The position numbers were made by a program, and so were the translations under genes. Shown here in pieces: positions 27,089-36,084 of a stretch of DNA of 49,079 bases (position 1 is its first letter; each line of letters starts with the position of its first letter). Origin of the DNA: an uncultured Flavobacteriales bacterium (GTDB lineage: Bacteria > Bacteroidota > Bacteroidia > Flavobacteriales_F > PHOS-HE28); assembly GCA_937873385.1 (NCBI GenBank), contig CALMYC010000189.1, positions 1-49,079 of the forward strand, given 5' to 3'. The notes beneath the pieces are model-generated. The model had not been told where the DNA came from and ran no database searches. It was given only the letters and a program-made list of their open reading frames with translations.

Positions 27089-27418
27089 ATGCAGAACAAG
27101 ACACATATCAAGAAAGGCGACCTGGTGAAGGTGCTCGCCGGCGAGGAGCGGTCCAAGCAGGGCCGCGTGCTGGAGGTGGACCGCACCCATGGCACCGCGC
27201 TGGTGGAAGGCCTGCGCATCAATAAAAAGCACAGCAAGCCCACCACGGCCACCCCGCAGGGCGGCATCGTGGAGAAGGAAGGCCCCATCCACATCAGCAA
27301 CCTGATGCTGATCGACGCGAAGACCGGGGAACCGGGCCGCGTGGGCCGCAAGGCCGGGAAGGATGGCAAACTGGAGCGCTACGTGAAAGTGAAGAACAAG
27401 AAAACCGCGAAGAAGTAA
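27089..27418 (+). CDS. rplX: 50S ribosomal protein uL24
   Basis: A 109-residue KOW-domain protein that initiates 50S assembly. I chose the ATG at 27089 ([20 protein letters not shown]) since this matches the family N-terminus; an in-frame GTG at 27068 would add seven residues. The KOW motif is [20 protein letters not shown]. Its stop codon shares one base with the rplE start. Confidence 0.95.
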   Translation: MQNKTHIKKGDLVKVLAGEERSKQGRVLEVDRTHGTALVEGLRINKKHSKPTTATPQGGIVEKEGPIHISNLMLIDAKTGEPGRVGRKAGKDGKLERYVKVKNKKTAKK

Positions 27419-27969
27419 TGGCCACCTACGTACCTCGTCTTCGGACGAAATACACCAGCGAGGTTGTCCCCAGCCTCCAAAAGGAGTTCAAGTACAAGAG
27501 CTCCATGCAGGTGCCGCGCCTGGTGAAGATCTCCGTGAACCAGGGCCTCGGCAGTGCCGTGGGCGACAAGAAGATCGTGGACAACTCCGTGGAGGAGATG
27601 TCCCTGATCACCGGTCAACGCGCACAAGCGACGATCTCCCGCAAGGACATCAGCAACTTCAAGCTGCGCAAGGGCATGCCCATCGGCGCACGCGTCACCC
27701 TCCGCGGTGCCCGGATGTATGAGTTCCTGGACCGCTTGATCGCCGTTTCCCTGCCCCGCACGCGCGATTTCCGCGGTGTGAAGGCCAGCGGCTTCGACGG
27801 CCGCGGCAACTTCACCTTCGGTGTGAAGGAGCAGATCATCTTCCCGGAGATCGACATTGACAAGACCCCCCGTATCCAGGGCATGGACATTACGCTGGTG
27901 ACCACCGCGAAGACCGACGCGGAGGCCAAGGCACTGCTGGCTGCATTCGGTTTCCCCTTCACCAAGTAA
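27418..27969 (+). CDS. rplE: 50S ribosomal protein uL5
   Basis: A 183-residue protein of the central protuberance that contacts 5S rRNA and P-site t[23 protein letters not shown], then [19 protein letters not shown] and [14 protein letters not shown] are characteristic. Translationally coupled to rplX by the one-base TAATG overlap. Confidence 0.98.
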   Translation: MATYVPRLRTKYTSEVVPSLQKEFKYKSSMQVPRLVKISVNQGLGSAVGDKKIVDNSVEEMSLITGQRAQATISRKDISNFKLRKGMPIGARVTLRGARMYEFLDRLIAVSLPRTRDFRGVKASGFDGRGNFTFGVKEQIIFPEIDIDKTPRIQGMDITLVTTAKTDAEAKALLAAFGFPFTK

Positions 27970-28000
27970 GGCAGCGGAACGCGCCCCAACAAGCAAGACA

Positions 28001-28270
28001 ATGGCAAAAGAATCAATGAAGGCCCGCGACCGCAAGCGCGCCAAGATGGTGGAGAAGTACGCGGCCAAGCGTGCGGCCCTCAAGGCTGCCGGCGACTGGG
28101 ACGCACTCCAGAAGCTGCCTGCCAACAGCAGCAAGGTGCGCATGCACAACCGCTGCCAGATCACCGGACGCCCCAAGGGCTACATCCGGATCTTCGGCAT
28201 CAGCCGCAACACGTTCCGTTCCATGGCCCTGGACGGCAAGATCCCGGGCGTGACCAAGAGCAGCTGGTAG
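28001..28270 (+). CDS. rpsN: 30S ribosomal protein uS14, zinc-free form
   Basis: An 89-residue protein of the 30S head. [20 protein letters not shown] opens it; the C-terminus [20 protein letters not shown] is conserved. It is the longer form without the CxxC...CxxC zinc ribbon: only one Cys (in NRCQ) is present. It lies 31 bases after rplE. Confidence 0.97.
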   Translation: MAKESMKARDRKRAKMVEKYAAKRAALKAAGDWDALQKLPANSSKVRMHNRCQITGRPKGYIRIFGISRNTFRSMALDGKIPGVTKSSW

Positions 28271-28309
28271 GGCGCGGCAACACGTGCCAATCAAAAAGAC
28301 ACAAGAGCA

Positions 28310-28705
28310 ATGACGACAGATCCCATCGCAGACTACCTCACCCGCCTGCGCAATGCCATCCTGGCGAACAAGAAGGTGGTTGAGGTCCCGGCCAGTGGCC
28401 TCAAGAAGGACATCACCCGCATCCTGTACGACAAGGGCTACATCCTGAGCTACAAGACCGTGGAGGACGGCAAGCAGGGCTTGATCAAGATCGCGCTGAA
28501 ATATGGCCCCGATCGCCGCAGCGCCATCCGTGAGCTCAAGCGGGTGAGCACCCCCGGCCTGCGCCAATACACCGATGCCACCAGCCTTCCCCGCGTGCTC
28601 AATGGCCTTGGGGTGGCCATCATCAGCACCAGTCGCGGCGTGATCACCGACAAGGAGGCACGCACCCTGGGTGTGGGCGGGGAAGTGATCTGCTACGTCA
28701 GCTAA
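28310..28705 (+). CDS. rpsH: 30S ribosomal protein uS8
   Basis: A 131-residue 16S rRNA-binding protein. [20 protein letters not shown] and the C-terminal [15 protein letters not shown]-like segment ([20 protein letters not shown]) are diagnostic, ending GEVICYVS. In enterobacteria S8 represses the spc operon; no matching target was identified here. Starts 39 bases after rpsN. Confidence 0.98.
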   Translation: MTTDPIADYLTRLRNAILANKKVVEVPASGLKKDITRILYDKGYILSYKTVEDGKQGLIKIALKYGPDRRSAIRELKRVSTPGLRQYTDATSLPRVLNGLGVAIISTSRGVITDKEARTLGVGGEVICYVS

Positions 28706-28719
28706 GATTCCAGAAGACC

Positions 28720-29274
28720 ATGAGCCGCATAGGAAAAGAACCGATCCGGATCCCCAGTGGGGTGGAGGTGTCCATCAGCGACAAGAACGTCGTGACGGTG
28801 AAAGGCCCCAAGGGCAGCCTGACCCAAACCATGGACCCGGCGATCAAAGTGACCAAGGAGGACGGGGTGCTGAATTTCAGCCGTCCGACCGACCTGAAAC
28901 ACCACCGCTCCATGCACGGCCTGTACCGCGCACTGGTGGCCAACATGGTGGAGGGCGTGACCAAAGGCTTCAGCACGGAGCAGGAACTGGTGGGCGTGGG
29001 TTACCGCGCCACGGCCAAAGGCCAGCAGCTCCAGCTGTCCCTCGGTTTCTCCCACAACGTGATCCTCGACCTGCCCAAGGTGGTCAGTGTGAGCGCCGTC
29101 CAGGAGAAGGGGAAGAACCCGGTGATCAAGATGGAAAGCATCGACAAGCAGCTTTTGGGCGCGGTGGCGGCCAAGATCCGCAGCTTGCGCAAGCCTGAGC
29201 CGTACAAGGGCAAGGGCGTCCGTTTCGTGGGTGAGAACATCCGCCGCAAGGCAGGCAAGGCCGCGGGCAAATAA
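28720..29274 (+). CDS. rplF: 50S ribosomal protein uL6
   Basis: A 184-residue protein near the sarcin-ricin loop and GTPase centre. MSRIGKEPIRIPSGVEVSIS and the C-terminal RKPEPYKGKGVRFVGENIRR are characteristic; two tandem alpha/beta domains are evident. Starts 14 bases after rpsH. Confidence 0.98.
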   Translation: MSRIGKEPIRIPSGVEVSISDKNVVTVKGPKGSLTQTMDPAIKVTKEDGVLNFSRPTDLKHHRSMHGLYRALVANMVEGVTKGFSTEQELVGVGYRATAKGQQLQLSLGFSHNVILDLPKVVSVSAVQEKGKNPVIKMESIDKQLLGAVAAKIRSLRKPEPYKGKGVRFVGENIRRKAGKAAGK

Positions 29275-29282
29275 CATAGACG

Positions 29283-29636
29283 ATGGCATTCAACAAAACA
29301 GCGCGCCGCGCACGCATCAAGACCAGTATCCGCATCAAGGTGCGGGGCACATCGGAGCGCCCCCGCCTGACGGTCTTCCGGAGCAATTCAGAGATCTACG
29401 CCCAGGTGATCGACGACGAACAAGGCCGCACCCTGGTCAGCGCCGGGAGCCTCAAGGACAAAGGGGCGCACGCCGCACCGGGCATGGAACAAGCCAAGCT
29501 TGTCGGCAAGGCGATCGGCGAAAGGGCCAAGGCCGCCGGCATCGCACAGGTGGTGTTCGACCGCAACGGTTATCTCTACCACGGACGGGTGAAGGCTTTG
29601 GCCGACGGCGCCCGCGAAGCTGGCCTCAACTTCTGA
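29283..29636 (+). CDS. rplR: 50S ribosomal protein uL18
   Basis: A 117-residue 5S rRNA-binding protein. [20 protein letters not shown] and [20 protein letters not shown] identify it; the C-terminus [20 protein letters not shown] is conserved. Starts eight bases after rplF. Confidence 0.98.
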   Translation: MAFNKTARRARIKTSIRIKVRGTSERPRLTVFRSNSEIYAQVIDDEQGRTLVSAGSLKDKGAHAAPGMEQAKLVGKAIGERAKAAGIAQVVFDRNGYLYHGRVKALADGAREAGLNF

Positions 29637-29652
29637 ACCACATACACGCAGC

Positions 29653-30171
29653 ATGTCAGACATCATTTCCAAAACGGTCAAGAGCAGCGACCTTGAGCTG
29701 AAGGACACCGTGGTCCACCTGAACCGCGTCACCAAGGTGACCAAGGGAGGACGCACCTTCACCTTTGCGGCCATCGTTGTGGTGGGCGACGGAAACGGCG
29801 TGGTGGGGCACGGCCTTGGCAAATCCAAGGAAGTGCAGGAGGCCATTGCCAAGGGCGTTGAGGATGCCAAGAAGAACCTGGTGAAGATCCCCTTGCGCAA
29901 AGGCACCATCCCCCACGTGCAGGAAGGCCGGTACGCCGGTGCCAAGGTGCTGCTGAAGCCTGCCGCCAACGGTACGGGCGTGATCGCCGGTGGTTCCATG
30001 CGCGCCGTGCTTGAGTCGGCGGGCATCACTGATGTGCTGGCCAAGAGCAAGGGGTCCAGCAACCCGCAGAACGTGGTGAAGGCCACCATCCAGGCCCTGG
30101 CCAGCCTGCGGGACGCAAATACCGTGGCACGCCAGCGGCGCATTGAACTGGAAAAAGTATTCAACGGATAA
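29653..30171 (+). CDS. rpsE: 30S ribosomal protein uS5
   Basis: A 172-residue protein at the mRNA entry channel and a determinant of decoding accuracy. The N-terminal domain has [20 protein letters not shown] and [20 protein letters not shown]; the C-terminal domain has [20 protein letters not shown] and [19 protein letters not shown] perfect hairpin lies in the gap to rpmD. Confidence 0.98.
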   Translation: MSDIISKTVKSSDLELKDTVVHLNRVTKVTKGGRTFTFAAIVVVGDGNGVVGHGLGKSKEVQEAIAKGVEDAKKNLVKIPLRKGTIPHVQEGRYAGAKVLLKPAANGTGVIAGGSMRAVLESAGITDVLAKSKGSSNPQNVVKATIQALASLRDANTVARQRRIELEKVFNG

Positions 30172-30182
30172 GCAAACAGTCT

Positions 30183-30200
30183 CCACCGGTGATCCGGTGG
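30183..30200 (+). promoter_or_regulatory. Hairpin between rpsE and rpmD
   Basis: CCACCGG at 30183-30189 and CCGGTGG at 30194-30200 form a perfect 7-bp stem with a TGAT loop, ending nine bases before the rpmD ATG. No T run follows, so it is not an intrinsic terminator. It could affect rpmD translation or protect an RNA end; role unknown. Confidence 0.45.
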
Positions 30201-30208
30201 AAGTAGCC

Positions 30209-30388
30209 ATGAGCAAGATCATTATCACCCAGACGGTCAGCCAGATCAAGTGCCCCAAGCGCCAAAAGGCCACCTTGGCGGCCCTCGGCCTTGGCCGGGT
30301 AGGCAAGCGGAACGAAATTGAAGGAACCCCGCAGGTGCGCGGCATGGTGGCCAAAGTGCAGCATCTGGTGAAAGTGACCGAGGCCTGA
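30209..30388 (+). CDS. rpmD: 50S ribosomal protein uL30
   Basis: A 59-residue protein. The ATG at 30209 (MSKIIITQTVSQIKCPKRQK) gives the family N-terminus; the open frame before it overlaps rpsE. The motif ALGLGRVGKRNEIEGTPQVR and the end GMVAKVQHLVKVTEA are typical. Starts nine bases after a hairpin. Confidence 0.96.
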   Translation: MSKIIITQTVSQIKCPKRQKATLAALGLGRVGKRNEIEGTPQVRGMVAKVQHLVKVTEA

Positions 30389-30408
30389 GGCCCAAACAAG
30401 AGAGACCC

Positions 30409-30867
30409 ATGGAGGACCTGAGCAAACTGAAGCCCGCCAAAGGTGCGGTGAAGAGCGTAAAGCGCATAGGCCGCGGCCAAGGCAGCGGCTATGGCGGAAC
30501 AAGCACCAAGGGCCACAAAGGCCAGAAGGCCATTGCAGGCTACAACCGCAAGCGCGGCTTCGAAGGGGGCCAAACCCCCATGGTGCGGCGCCTGCCGAAG
30601 TTCGGCTTCACCAATCCCACCCGCACGGAATACAAAGGCATCAACCTGGATGCCGTGCAGGCATTGGCCGACAAGACCGGCGTGAAGGTGATCGACATTG
30701 AGACCTTGCGCGCGAACGGGCTCGTGTCCCGCAACGACCTGGTAAAGGTGCTTGGCCGCGGGGAGATCAAGGCTGCGATCGAGGTGAAGGTGCATGCCTT
30801 CAGTGCCGCGGCCAAGGCCGCGATCGAGGCGAAGGGAGGGAAAACCGAAATCGTTGCCACGCACTGA
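30409..30867 (+). CDS. rplO: 50S ribosomal protein uL15
   Basis: A 152-residue late-assembly protein. The basic Gly-rich N-terminal extension is present (RIGRGQGSGYGGTSTKGHKG then QKAIAGYNRKRGFEGGQTP), followed by the globular C-terminal domain. The stop codon TGA overlaps the secY ATG by one base, indicating coupling. Confidence 0.98.
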   Translation: MEDLSKLKPAKGAVKSVKRIGRGQGSGYGGTSTKGHKGQKAIAGYNRKRGFEGGQTPMVRRLPKFGFTNPTRTEYKGINLDAVQALADKTGVKVIDIETLRANGLVSRNDLVKVLGRGEIKAAIEVKVHAFSAAAKAAIEAKGGKTEIVATH

Positions 30868-32195
30868 TGAAGAAGTTCATCGAAACGGTAAAGAACATCT
30901 GGCGGATCGAGGAACTGCGCAACCGCATCCTCATCACGCTCGGCCTCCTGCTGGTATACCGGATCGGTAGCTTCATCGCGTTGCCGGGCGTGGACAGCAC
31001 ACGCTTGGGCAGCGCCAGTGGCGCTGGTTCGGGCCTGGTGGACCTACTCAGCATTTTCACCGGCGGTGCCTTTACCCGTGCAAGCATCTTCGCCCTGGGC
31101 GTGATGCCGTACATCAGTGCCAGCATCATCATGCAGCTCGCCGGCATTGCCGTGCCCATGGTGCAGAAAATGCAGAAGGAGGAGAGTGGCCGCAACAAGA
31201 TCAACCAGTGGACGCGCTACATCACCATCATCATTTGCGTGTTCCAGGCACCGGGTTACCTGTACACCTACGTGGATGCGGCCGCACGTCCTGAAGGACA
31301 GTTCTGGATGGTCACCAGTGTGATCATCCTCACCGCCGGAACACTTTTCGTGATGTGGCTCGGTGAGCGCATCACGGAGCGTGGCCTGGGCAACGGCGTT
31401 TCCCTGATCATCATGATCGGCATCCTGGCCCGACTGCCGGAATCATTCCTGCAAGAGTTCATCGGCCGTACCACCGGTGGTGGCGGCATGGTGGTGATCC
31501 TGCTGGAGGTAGTGCTCTGGTTGGCCATCATCGCCTGCAATGTGATGCTGGTGCAGGGCACCCGCCGCATTCCGGTGCAGTTTGCCAAGCGCGTTCAGGG
31601 GAACAAGCAGTACGGCGGTGTGCGCAACTACATCCCGCTCAAGGTGAACGCGGCCGGCGTGATGCCCATCATTTTCGCGCAAGCCATCGTGCTGGTGCCG
31701 ATGTACGTGGCGCAGATGCCGGTGTTCAAGGGCAACCCGCCCATGTGGCTCCAGCAGTTCACGAACTACCAGAGCTTCTCCTACAACTTCTTCCTGTTCC
31801 TCATGGTGGTGGCCTTTACCTACTTCTACACGGCCATCACGGTGAACCCCAACCAGCTTTCGGATGACCTGCGCCGCAACGGCGGCTTTATTCCGGGCAT
31901 CAAGCCGGGCAAGCAGACCGCAAGCTACATTGATGACCTGCTCAGCCGCATCACCCTGCCGGGCTCCATCTTCTTGGGGATCGTGGCGATCCTTCCGGCC
32001 TTTGTGATGATGGCCGGCGTGAAGCAGGGCTTCGCACAGTTCTTCGGGGGAACGTCACTGTTGATCATGGTGGGCGTGTTGCTGGACACGCTGCAGCAGA
32101 TCGAAAGCCATTTGTTGATGAGGCACTACGACGGCCTCATGAAGTCGGGACGCATCAAAGGAAGGACGAGTTCAGCGTTCGGCATGGCAGGCTGA
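30867..32195 (+). CDS. secY: Preprotein translocase subunit SecY
   Basis: A 442-residue inner-membrane channel with ten transmembrane helices. The family segments RILITLGLLLVYRIGSFIAL, the plug-side LLSIFTGGAFTRASIFALGV-type region, MPYISASIIMQL and the cytoplasmic loop NPNQLSDDLRRNGGFIPGIKPGK are all recognisable. It exports the signal-peptide proteins of this window before T9SS sorting. Overlaps the rplO stop by one base and ends two bases before map. No adk gene follows, unlike in many Firmicutes. Confidence 0.98.
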   Translation: MKKFIETVKNIWRIEELRNRILITLGLLLVYRIGSFIALPGVDSTRLGSASGAGSGLVDLLSIFTGGAFTRASIFALGVMPYISASIIMQLAGIAVPMVQKMQKEESGRNKINQWTRYITIIICVFQAPGYLYTYVDAAARPEGQFWMVTSVIILTAGTLFVMWLGERITERGLGNGVSLIIMIGILARLPESFLQEFIGRTTGGGGMVVILLEVVLWLAIIACNVMLVQGTRRIPVQFAKRVQGNKQYGGVRNYIPLKVNAAGVMPIIFAQAIVLVPMYVAQMPVFKGNPPMWLQQFTNYQSFSYNFFLFLMVVAFTYFYTAITVNPNQLSDDLRRNGGFIPGIKPGKQTASYIDDLLSRITLPGSIFLGIVAILPAFVMMAGVKQGFAQFFGGTSLLIMVGVLLDTLQQIESHLLMRHYDGLMKSGRIKGRTSSAFGMAG

Positions 32196-32197
32196 CC

Positions 32198-33010
32198 ATG
32201 GCGAAGGTGGTGAACAAGTTGGGTGAGGAGGAGATCGAGCTGGTCAGAAGGAGTTCTTTGCTTGTTGGTAAGACCTTGGCCGAAGTGGCCAAACGGATCG
32301 CACCGGGGGTGACCACGGCCGCACTCGACCAAATGGCCGAGGAGTTCATCCGTGACAATGGCGGGATCCCGGGCTTCAAGGGCCTGTACGGCTGCCCGTC
32401 CACGCTGCTCATCAGTGTGAATGAGCAGGTGGTCCACGGGTTGCCGGGCAACCGGGCCCTGGAGGACGGTGATGTGGCCAGCGTGGACTGCGGAGTGCTG
32501 ATGGACGGGTTCTACGGCGACAGTGCCTACACCTTCCAGGTGGGCGAGGTGGCCGCCGAAGTGCGGGAACTGCTGCGTGTGACACAGGAGTGCCTCAAGC
32601 TCGGCATTGCGCAGGCCGTGCCGAACAACCGGACGGGCGACATCGGCTATGCGGTGCAGCACCATGCGGAAGCGCACGGCTACGGCATTGTGCGGGAACT
32701 GGTGGGCCATGGCGTGGGCAGGAAACTGCACGAAGCGCCTGAAGTGCCGAACTACGGTCGTCGGGGCCATGGCGCCAAGCTCAATGAGGGCATGGTGATC
32801 GCGATCGAGCCGATGGTGAACATGGGCGTGAAGGAGGTGAGCCAACTGGAGGACGGCTGGACCGTGGTGACACGGGACGCCAAGCCCAGTGCGCATTTCG
32901 AGCACACCATTGCGGTGCGGGCCGGCAAGGCGGAGGTCTTATCAACGTTCAGCTACATCGAGGATGTGCTGAAGGAAAGGGGAATGGTGGCGGAGGAGTT
33001 GAAAGTTTGA
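32198..33010 (+). CDS. map: Methionine aminopeptidase, type I
   Basis: A 270-residue pita-bread-fold metalloprotease that removes the initiator Met from new proteins. His80 (EQVVHGLPG), the metal ligands Asp97 (SVDCGV) and Asp108 (GDSAYTF), then the His in GHGVGR, the Glu in AIEPM and the Glu in HFEHT are all present. It has no N-terminal zinc finger. Starts two bases after secY, so it is cotranscribed with the translation genes. Confidence 0.97.
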   Translation: MAKVVNKLGEEEIELVRRSSLLVGKTLAEVAKRIAPGVTTAALDQMAEEFIRDNGGIPGFKGLYGCPSTLLISVNEQVVHGLPGNRALEDGDVASVDCGVLMDGFYGDSAYTFQVGEVAAEVRELLRVTQECLKLGIAQAVPNNRTGDIGYAVQHHAEAHGYGIVRELVGHGVGRKLHEAPEVPNYGRRGHGAKLNEGMVIAIEPMVNMGVKEVSQLEDGWTVVTRDAKPSAHFEHTIAVRAGKAEVLSTFSYIEDVLKERGMVAEELKV

Positions 33011-33064
33011 AACTGACGCTGCCCACGGGGGCGGCATGAAGAAGAGGGAAATTGAAGTGGAAAC

Positions 33065-33286
33065 ATGAGCAAAACGGGAAACATAGAGCAGGACGGCGTC
33101 ATCAAGGAGGCGCTGAGCAATGCCATGTTCCGCGTGGAGCTGGAGAATGGCCACGTCATTGTGGCGCACATTTCGGGAAAGATGCGGATGCACTACATCC
33201 GCATCCTGCCCGGCGACAAAGTGAAGGTGGAGATGAGCCCGTACGACTTGAGCAAGGGCCGCATCACCTTCCGTTACAAGACCTGA
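33065..33286 (+). CDS. infA: Translation initiation factor IF-1
   Basis: A 73-residue S1-like OB-fold protein that binds the 30S A site during initiation. The residues [20 protein letters not shown] and [20 protein letters not shown] are nearly invariant. It lies 54 bases after map with an A-rich upstream sequence and no Shine-Dalgarno motif. Confidence 0.98.
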   Translation: MSKTGNIEQDGVIKEALSNAMFRVELENGHVIVAHISGKMRMHYIRILPGDKVKVEMSPYDLSKGRITFRYKT

Positions 33287-33311
33287 AGAACAGCAGAACA
33301 CTCCGACCCAA

Positions 33312-33428
33312 ATGAAGATCAGGGCCTCGATCAAGAAACGTTCAGCGGACTGCAAACTGGTCCGCCGCAAGGGACGTCTGTACATCATCAACAAGAAGAA
33401 CCCGAAGTTCAAGCAGCGTCAAGGCTGA
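33312..33428 (+). CDS. rpmJ: 50S ribosomal protein bL36, zinc-free form
   Basis: A 38-residue protein beginning [20 protein letters not shown] and ending [12 protein letters not shown]. It has only one of the four zinc ligands of the canonical form (Cys14), so it is the C-minus type. It lies 25 bases after infA and 13 bases before rpsM, the usual position. Confidence 0.96.
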   Translation: MKIRASIKKRSADCKLVRRKGRLYIINKKNPKFKQRQG

Positions 33429-33441
33429 TAAACCGAAGAGC

Positions 33442-33819
33442 ATGGCACGTATTGCAGGCATCGACCTACCCAAAACGAAGCGTGGCGCCATCGGGCTCAC
33501 GTACATCTACGGCATTGGCCGCAGCATGGCATTGACCATCCTGGAACAAGCCGGCATCGACCCGGACACCAAGGTGGAGGAATGGACCGATGATGACCAG
33601 GCAAAGATCCGCACTTACATCAACGAGCATGTAAAGGTGGAAGGTGCCCTGCGCAGCGAAGTGCAGCTGAGCATCAAGCGCCTGGTGGACATCAACAGCT
33701 ACCGCGGCACGCGCCACCGCAACGGCCTGCCCGTGCGCGGCCAGCGCACGCGCACCAACAGCCGCACCCGCAAGGGCAAGCGCAAGACTGTGGCGAACAA
33801 AAAGAAAGTGACCAAGTAA
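33442..33819 (+). CDS. rpsM: 30S ribosomal protein uS13
   Basis: A 125-residue protein of the 30S head that contacts tRNAs and uS19. [20 protein letters not shown] and the C-terminal [20 protein letters not shown] are characteristic. A heptamer repeat array fills the gap to rpsK. Confidence 0.98.
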   Translation: MARIAGIDLPKTKRGAIGLTYIYGIGRSMALTILEQAGIDPDTKVEEWTDDDQAKIRTYINEHVKVEGALRSEVQLSIKRLVDINSYRGTRHRNGLPVRGQRTRTNSRTRKGKRKTVANKKKVTK

Positions 33820-33822
33820 GAT

Positions 33823-33887
33823 CAGTTGCCAGTTGTCAGTTGCCAGCAGGCTACCACTGACAACGGACAACGGACGACCGACAACTG
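33823..33887. repeat. Inverted arrays of heptamer repeats between rpsM and rpsK
   Basis: Three exact-phase heptamers CAGTTGC, CAGTTGT, CAGTTGC (33823-33843) are followed after 16 bases by four heptamers in the opposite sense: ACAACGG, ACAACGG, ACGACCG, ACAACTG (33860-33887). Because the two arms are roughly complementary, the transcript could fold into an imperfect hairpin inside the ribosomal operon. The same heptamer family is seen once more before eno (37844-37864). This resembles the short tandem heptamer families described in cyanobacteria and other bacteria; origin here unknown. Confidence 0.75.
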
Positions 33888-33893
33888 AAGACA

Positions 33894-34301
33894 ATGGCAA
33901 AGCAAGAAAAAGGCGGCGCTGCCGCAGGCAAGAAGAAGAAGAAGAACGTGGTTGTGGAGGCCTTCGGGCAAGCCCACATTCTGGCCACGTTCAACAACTT
34001 GATCGTGAGCCTCACCAACAACAAGGGTGAGGTGATCAGCTGGAGCAGCTCGGGCAAGATGGGCTTTCGCGGCAGCAAGAAGAACACGCCGTACGCAGGC
34101 CAGGTGAGCGCCGAGGAGGCCGCCCGCGAGGCATTTGAACTGGGCCTGCGCAAGGTGAAGGTGTTCGTGAAGGGCCCCGGCGGCGGGCGCGAAAGCGCCA
34201 TCCGCGCACTGCACAACAGCGGGGTGGAGGTCACCGAGATCCTCGACCTCACGCCCATGCCGCACAATGGCTGCCGTCCACCGAAAAAACGCCGCGTCTA
34301 A
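33894..34301 (+). CDS. rpsK: 30S ribosomal protein uS11
   Basis: A 135-residue protein of the 30S platform. After a Lys-rich N-terminus ([16 protein letters not shown]), the core reads [20 protein letters not shown] and ends [20 protein letters not shown], the invariant C-terminus. Preceded by the heptamer repeat array, the last unit of which ends six bases before the ATG. Confidence 0.98.
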   Translation: MAKQEKGGAAAGKKKKKNVVVEAFGQAHILATFNNLIVSLTNNKGEVISWSSSGKMGFRGSKKNTPYAGQVSAEEAAREAFELGLRKVKVFVKGPGGGRESAIRALHNSGVEVTEILDLTPMPHNGCRPPKKRRV

Positions 34302-34371
34302 GAGAACCAAACCGTAGGGAGCTGAAAGCATCCCGTTGTTGGTGCGGAGCACGCACCCGAAAAGCAGAAAA

Positions 34372-34980
34372 ATGGCACGATACACAGGACCCAAAACCAG
34401 GATCGCCCGCAAGTTCAAGGAGCCGATCTTCGGACCCGACAAATGGATGGAGCGCAAGCCCCATTCCCCCGGCCAACACGGCCTCAACGCCCGCCGCCGC
34501 AAGAAGGAAAGCGAGTACGGCCTGCAGTTGAACGAAAAGCAGAAGGCCAAGTACACCTATGGCATTCTGGAACGCCAGTTCCGCAAGATGTTCCAGACCG
34601 CGGCCAGCAAAAAGGGCGTTACCGGGGCCATCCTGCTGGGCCTTTGTGAGGCACGCCTGGACAACACGGTTTACCGCCTGGGCATTGCGCCTTCGCGCCG
34701 GGCTGCACGGCAGCTTGTGGGCCACGGGCACATCACCGTGAACAAGGATGTCGTGAACATCCCCAGCTACACGTTGCGCCCCGGCGACGAGATCGCCGTG
34801 CGGGAACGCAGCCGCAGCCTGGAAGTGGTCACCAACAGCCTGTCGGTGAACACCAACCGTTTCGATTGGCTGGACTTCAACCCCGCCACCATGACGGGGA
34901 AGATGATCGCCATGCCCGAGCGCGCACAGATCCCGGAGACCATCCGCGAGCAGCTCATCGTCGAATTGTACTCCAAGTAA
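34372..34980 (+). CDS. rpsD: 30S ribosomal protein uS4, zinc-free form
   Basis: A 202-residue primary 16S rRNA-binding protein. I chose the ATG at 34372 ([20 protein letters not shown]), the family N-terminus. The N-terminal region lacks the four zinc-binding cysteines of the C-plus form. The S4 domain has [20 protein letters not shown] and [18 protein letters not shown]. In enterobacteria S4 regulates the alpha operon; no pseudoknot was identified here. Confidence 0.98.
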   Translation: MARYTGPKTRIARKFKEPIFGPDKWMERKPHSPGQHGLNARRRKKESEYGLQLNEKQKAKYTYGILERQFRKMFQTAASKKGVTGAILLGLCEARLDNTVYRLGIAPSRRAARQLVGHGHITVNKDVVNIPSYTLRPGDEIAVRERSRSLEVVTNSLSVNTNRFDWLDFNPATMTGKMIAMPERAQIPETIREQLIVELYSK

Positions 34981-35004
34981 GCAACCCTAACAGACCGAGC
35001 AACC

Positions 35005-36030
35005 ATGCCAATCCTGGATTTCCAAAGACCTGACAAGGTCTCGATGATCGAAGCCGACGACAAGCACGGGATCTTTGAGTTCCGCCCGTTGGAGCCCGGC
35101 TACGGCATCACCATCGGCAATTCCCTCCGCCGCATCCTGCTCAGCAGCCTCGAAGGGTACGCCATCACCAGCATCCGCATCGACGGCGTTGAACATGAGT
35201 TCAGCACCATCAAGGGCGTGATGGAGGATGTCACCGAGATCATCCTCAACCTGAAACAAGTGCGTTTCCGCCGCCAATTGGAGGATGTGTCCACCGAAAA
35301 GGTCTCCTTTACCGTGAGCGGCAAGGACGGCTTCACCGGTGCCGACATCGGCAAGCATACCACCGGTTTCCAAGTGCTCAACCCGGAGCTGGTGATCTGC
35401 CGCATGGAAAGCAATGTGAAACTTCATGTGGAACTCACTGTCGGCAAGGGCCGCGGTTATGTGCCCGCGGACGAGAACAAGGTGGAAGGCGCCCCCATCG
35501 GCACCATTTTCATCGACTCGATCTTCACCCCCATCAAGAATGTGCGCTACAGCGTGGACAACACCCGCGTGGAGCAGAAGACGGACTACGAGAAACTCAC
35601 CATCGAGCTGGACACCGACGGCAGCATCGACCCCAAGAACGCGTTGCAGGAAGCCGCCAAGATCCTGATCCACCATTTCATGCTCTTCAGCGACGAGCGC
35701 ATCTCACTTGACCTGGAGGAGCGCGGACCGGCCATGCCGGAAGCGGGGGTGAGCAACATCGACCTGGGCGACCTGGACGAGACCGGCATGCACATGCGCC
35801 AATTGCTGCGCAGCAAACTGGTGGACATGGACCTGAGCGTCCGTGCCCTGAACTGCCTGAAGGCTGCGGACATTGAAACCCTCGGCGACTTGGTCAGCTA
35901 CAACAAGAACGACCTCTTGAAATTCCGCAACTTCGGGAAGAAGAGCCTCACCGAACTGGAAGACCTGGTGGAAAACAAGGGTCTCAGCTTCGGCATGAAC
36001 GTGGGCAAATACAAACTGGACAGGGACTGA
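35005..36030 (+). CDS. rpoA: DNA-directed RNA polymerase subunit alpha
   Basis: A 341-residue protein. The N-terminal assembly domain contains [20 protein letters not shown] and [15 protein letters not shown]; the C-terminal domain (about 255-330) has [20 protein letters not shown], the surface that binds UP elements and activators. It starts 24 bases after rpsD and is the last but one gene of the cluster. Confidence 0.98.
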   Translation: MPILDFQRPDKVSMIEADDKHGIFEFRPLEPGYGITIGNSLRRILLSSLEGYAITSIRIDGVEHEFSTIKGVMEDVTEIILNLKQVRFRRQLEDVSTEKVSFTVSGKDGFTGADIGKHTTGFQVLNPELVICRMESNVKLHVELTVGKGRGYVPADENKVEGAPIGTIFIDSIFTPIKNVRYSVDNTRVEQKTDYEKLTIELDTDGSIDPKNALQEAAKILIHHFMLFSDERISLDLEERGPAMPEAGVSNIDLGDLDETGMHMRQLLRSKLVDMDLSVRALNCLKAADIETLGDLVSYNKNDLLKFRNFGKKSLTELEDLVENKGLSFGMNVGKYKLDRD

Positions 36031-36084
36031 TGCAAGGCTGGCCCCTGGGCCACCAATAATGAGGGAGCGATCCCGCAGACGACC

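Noticed and set aside
29656-30864. A 402-codon minus-strand open frame over rpsE, rpmD and rplO
   Set aside because: Antisense shadow of three certain genes.
33823-33887. Heptamer arrays as a small CRISPR
   Set aside because: Units are 7 bases with no spacers and no cas genes nearby.
36039-36052. Small GGCCC/GGGCC hairpin between rpoA and rplQ as a terminator
   Set aside because: Very short loop, no T run, and rplQ clearly belongs to the same cluster.
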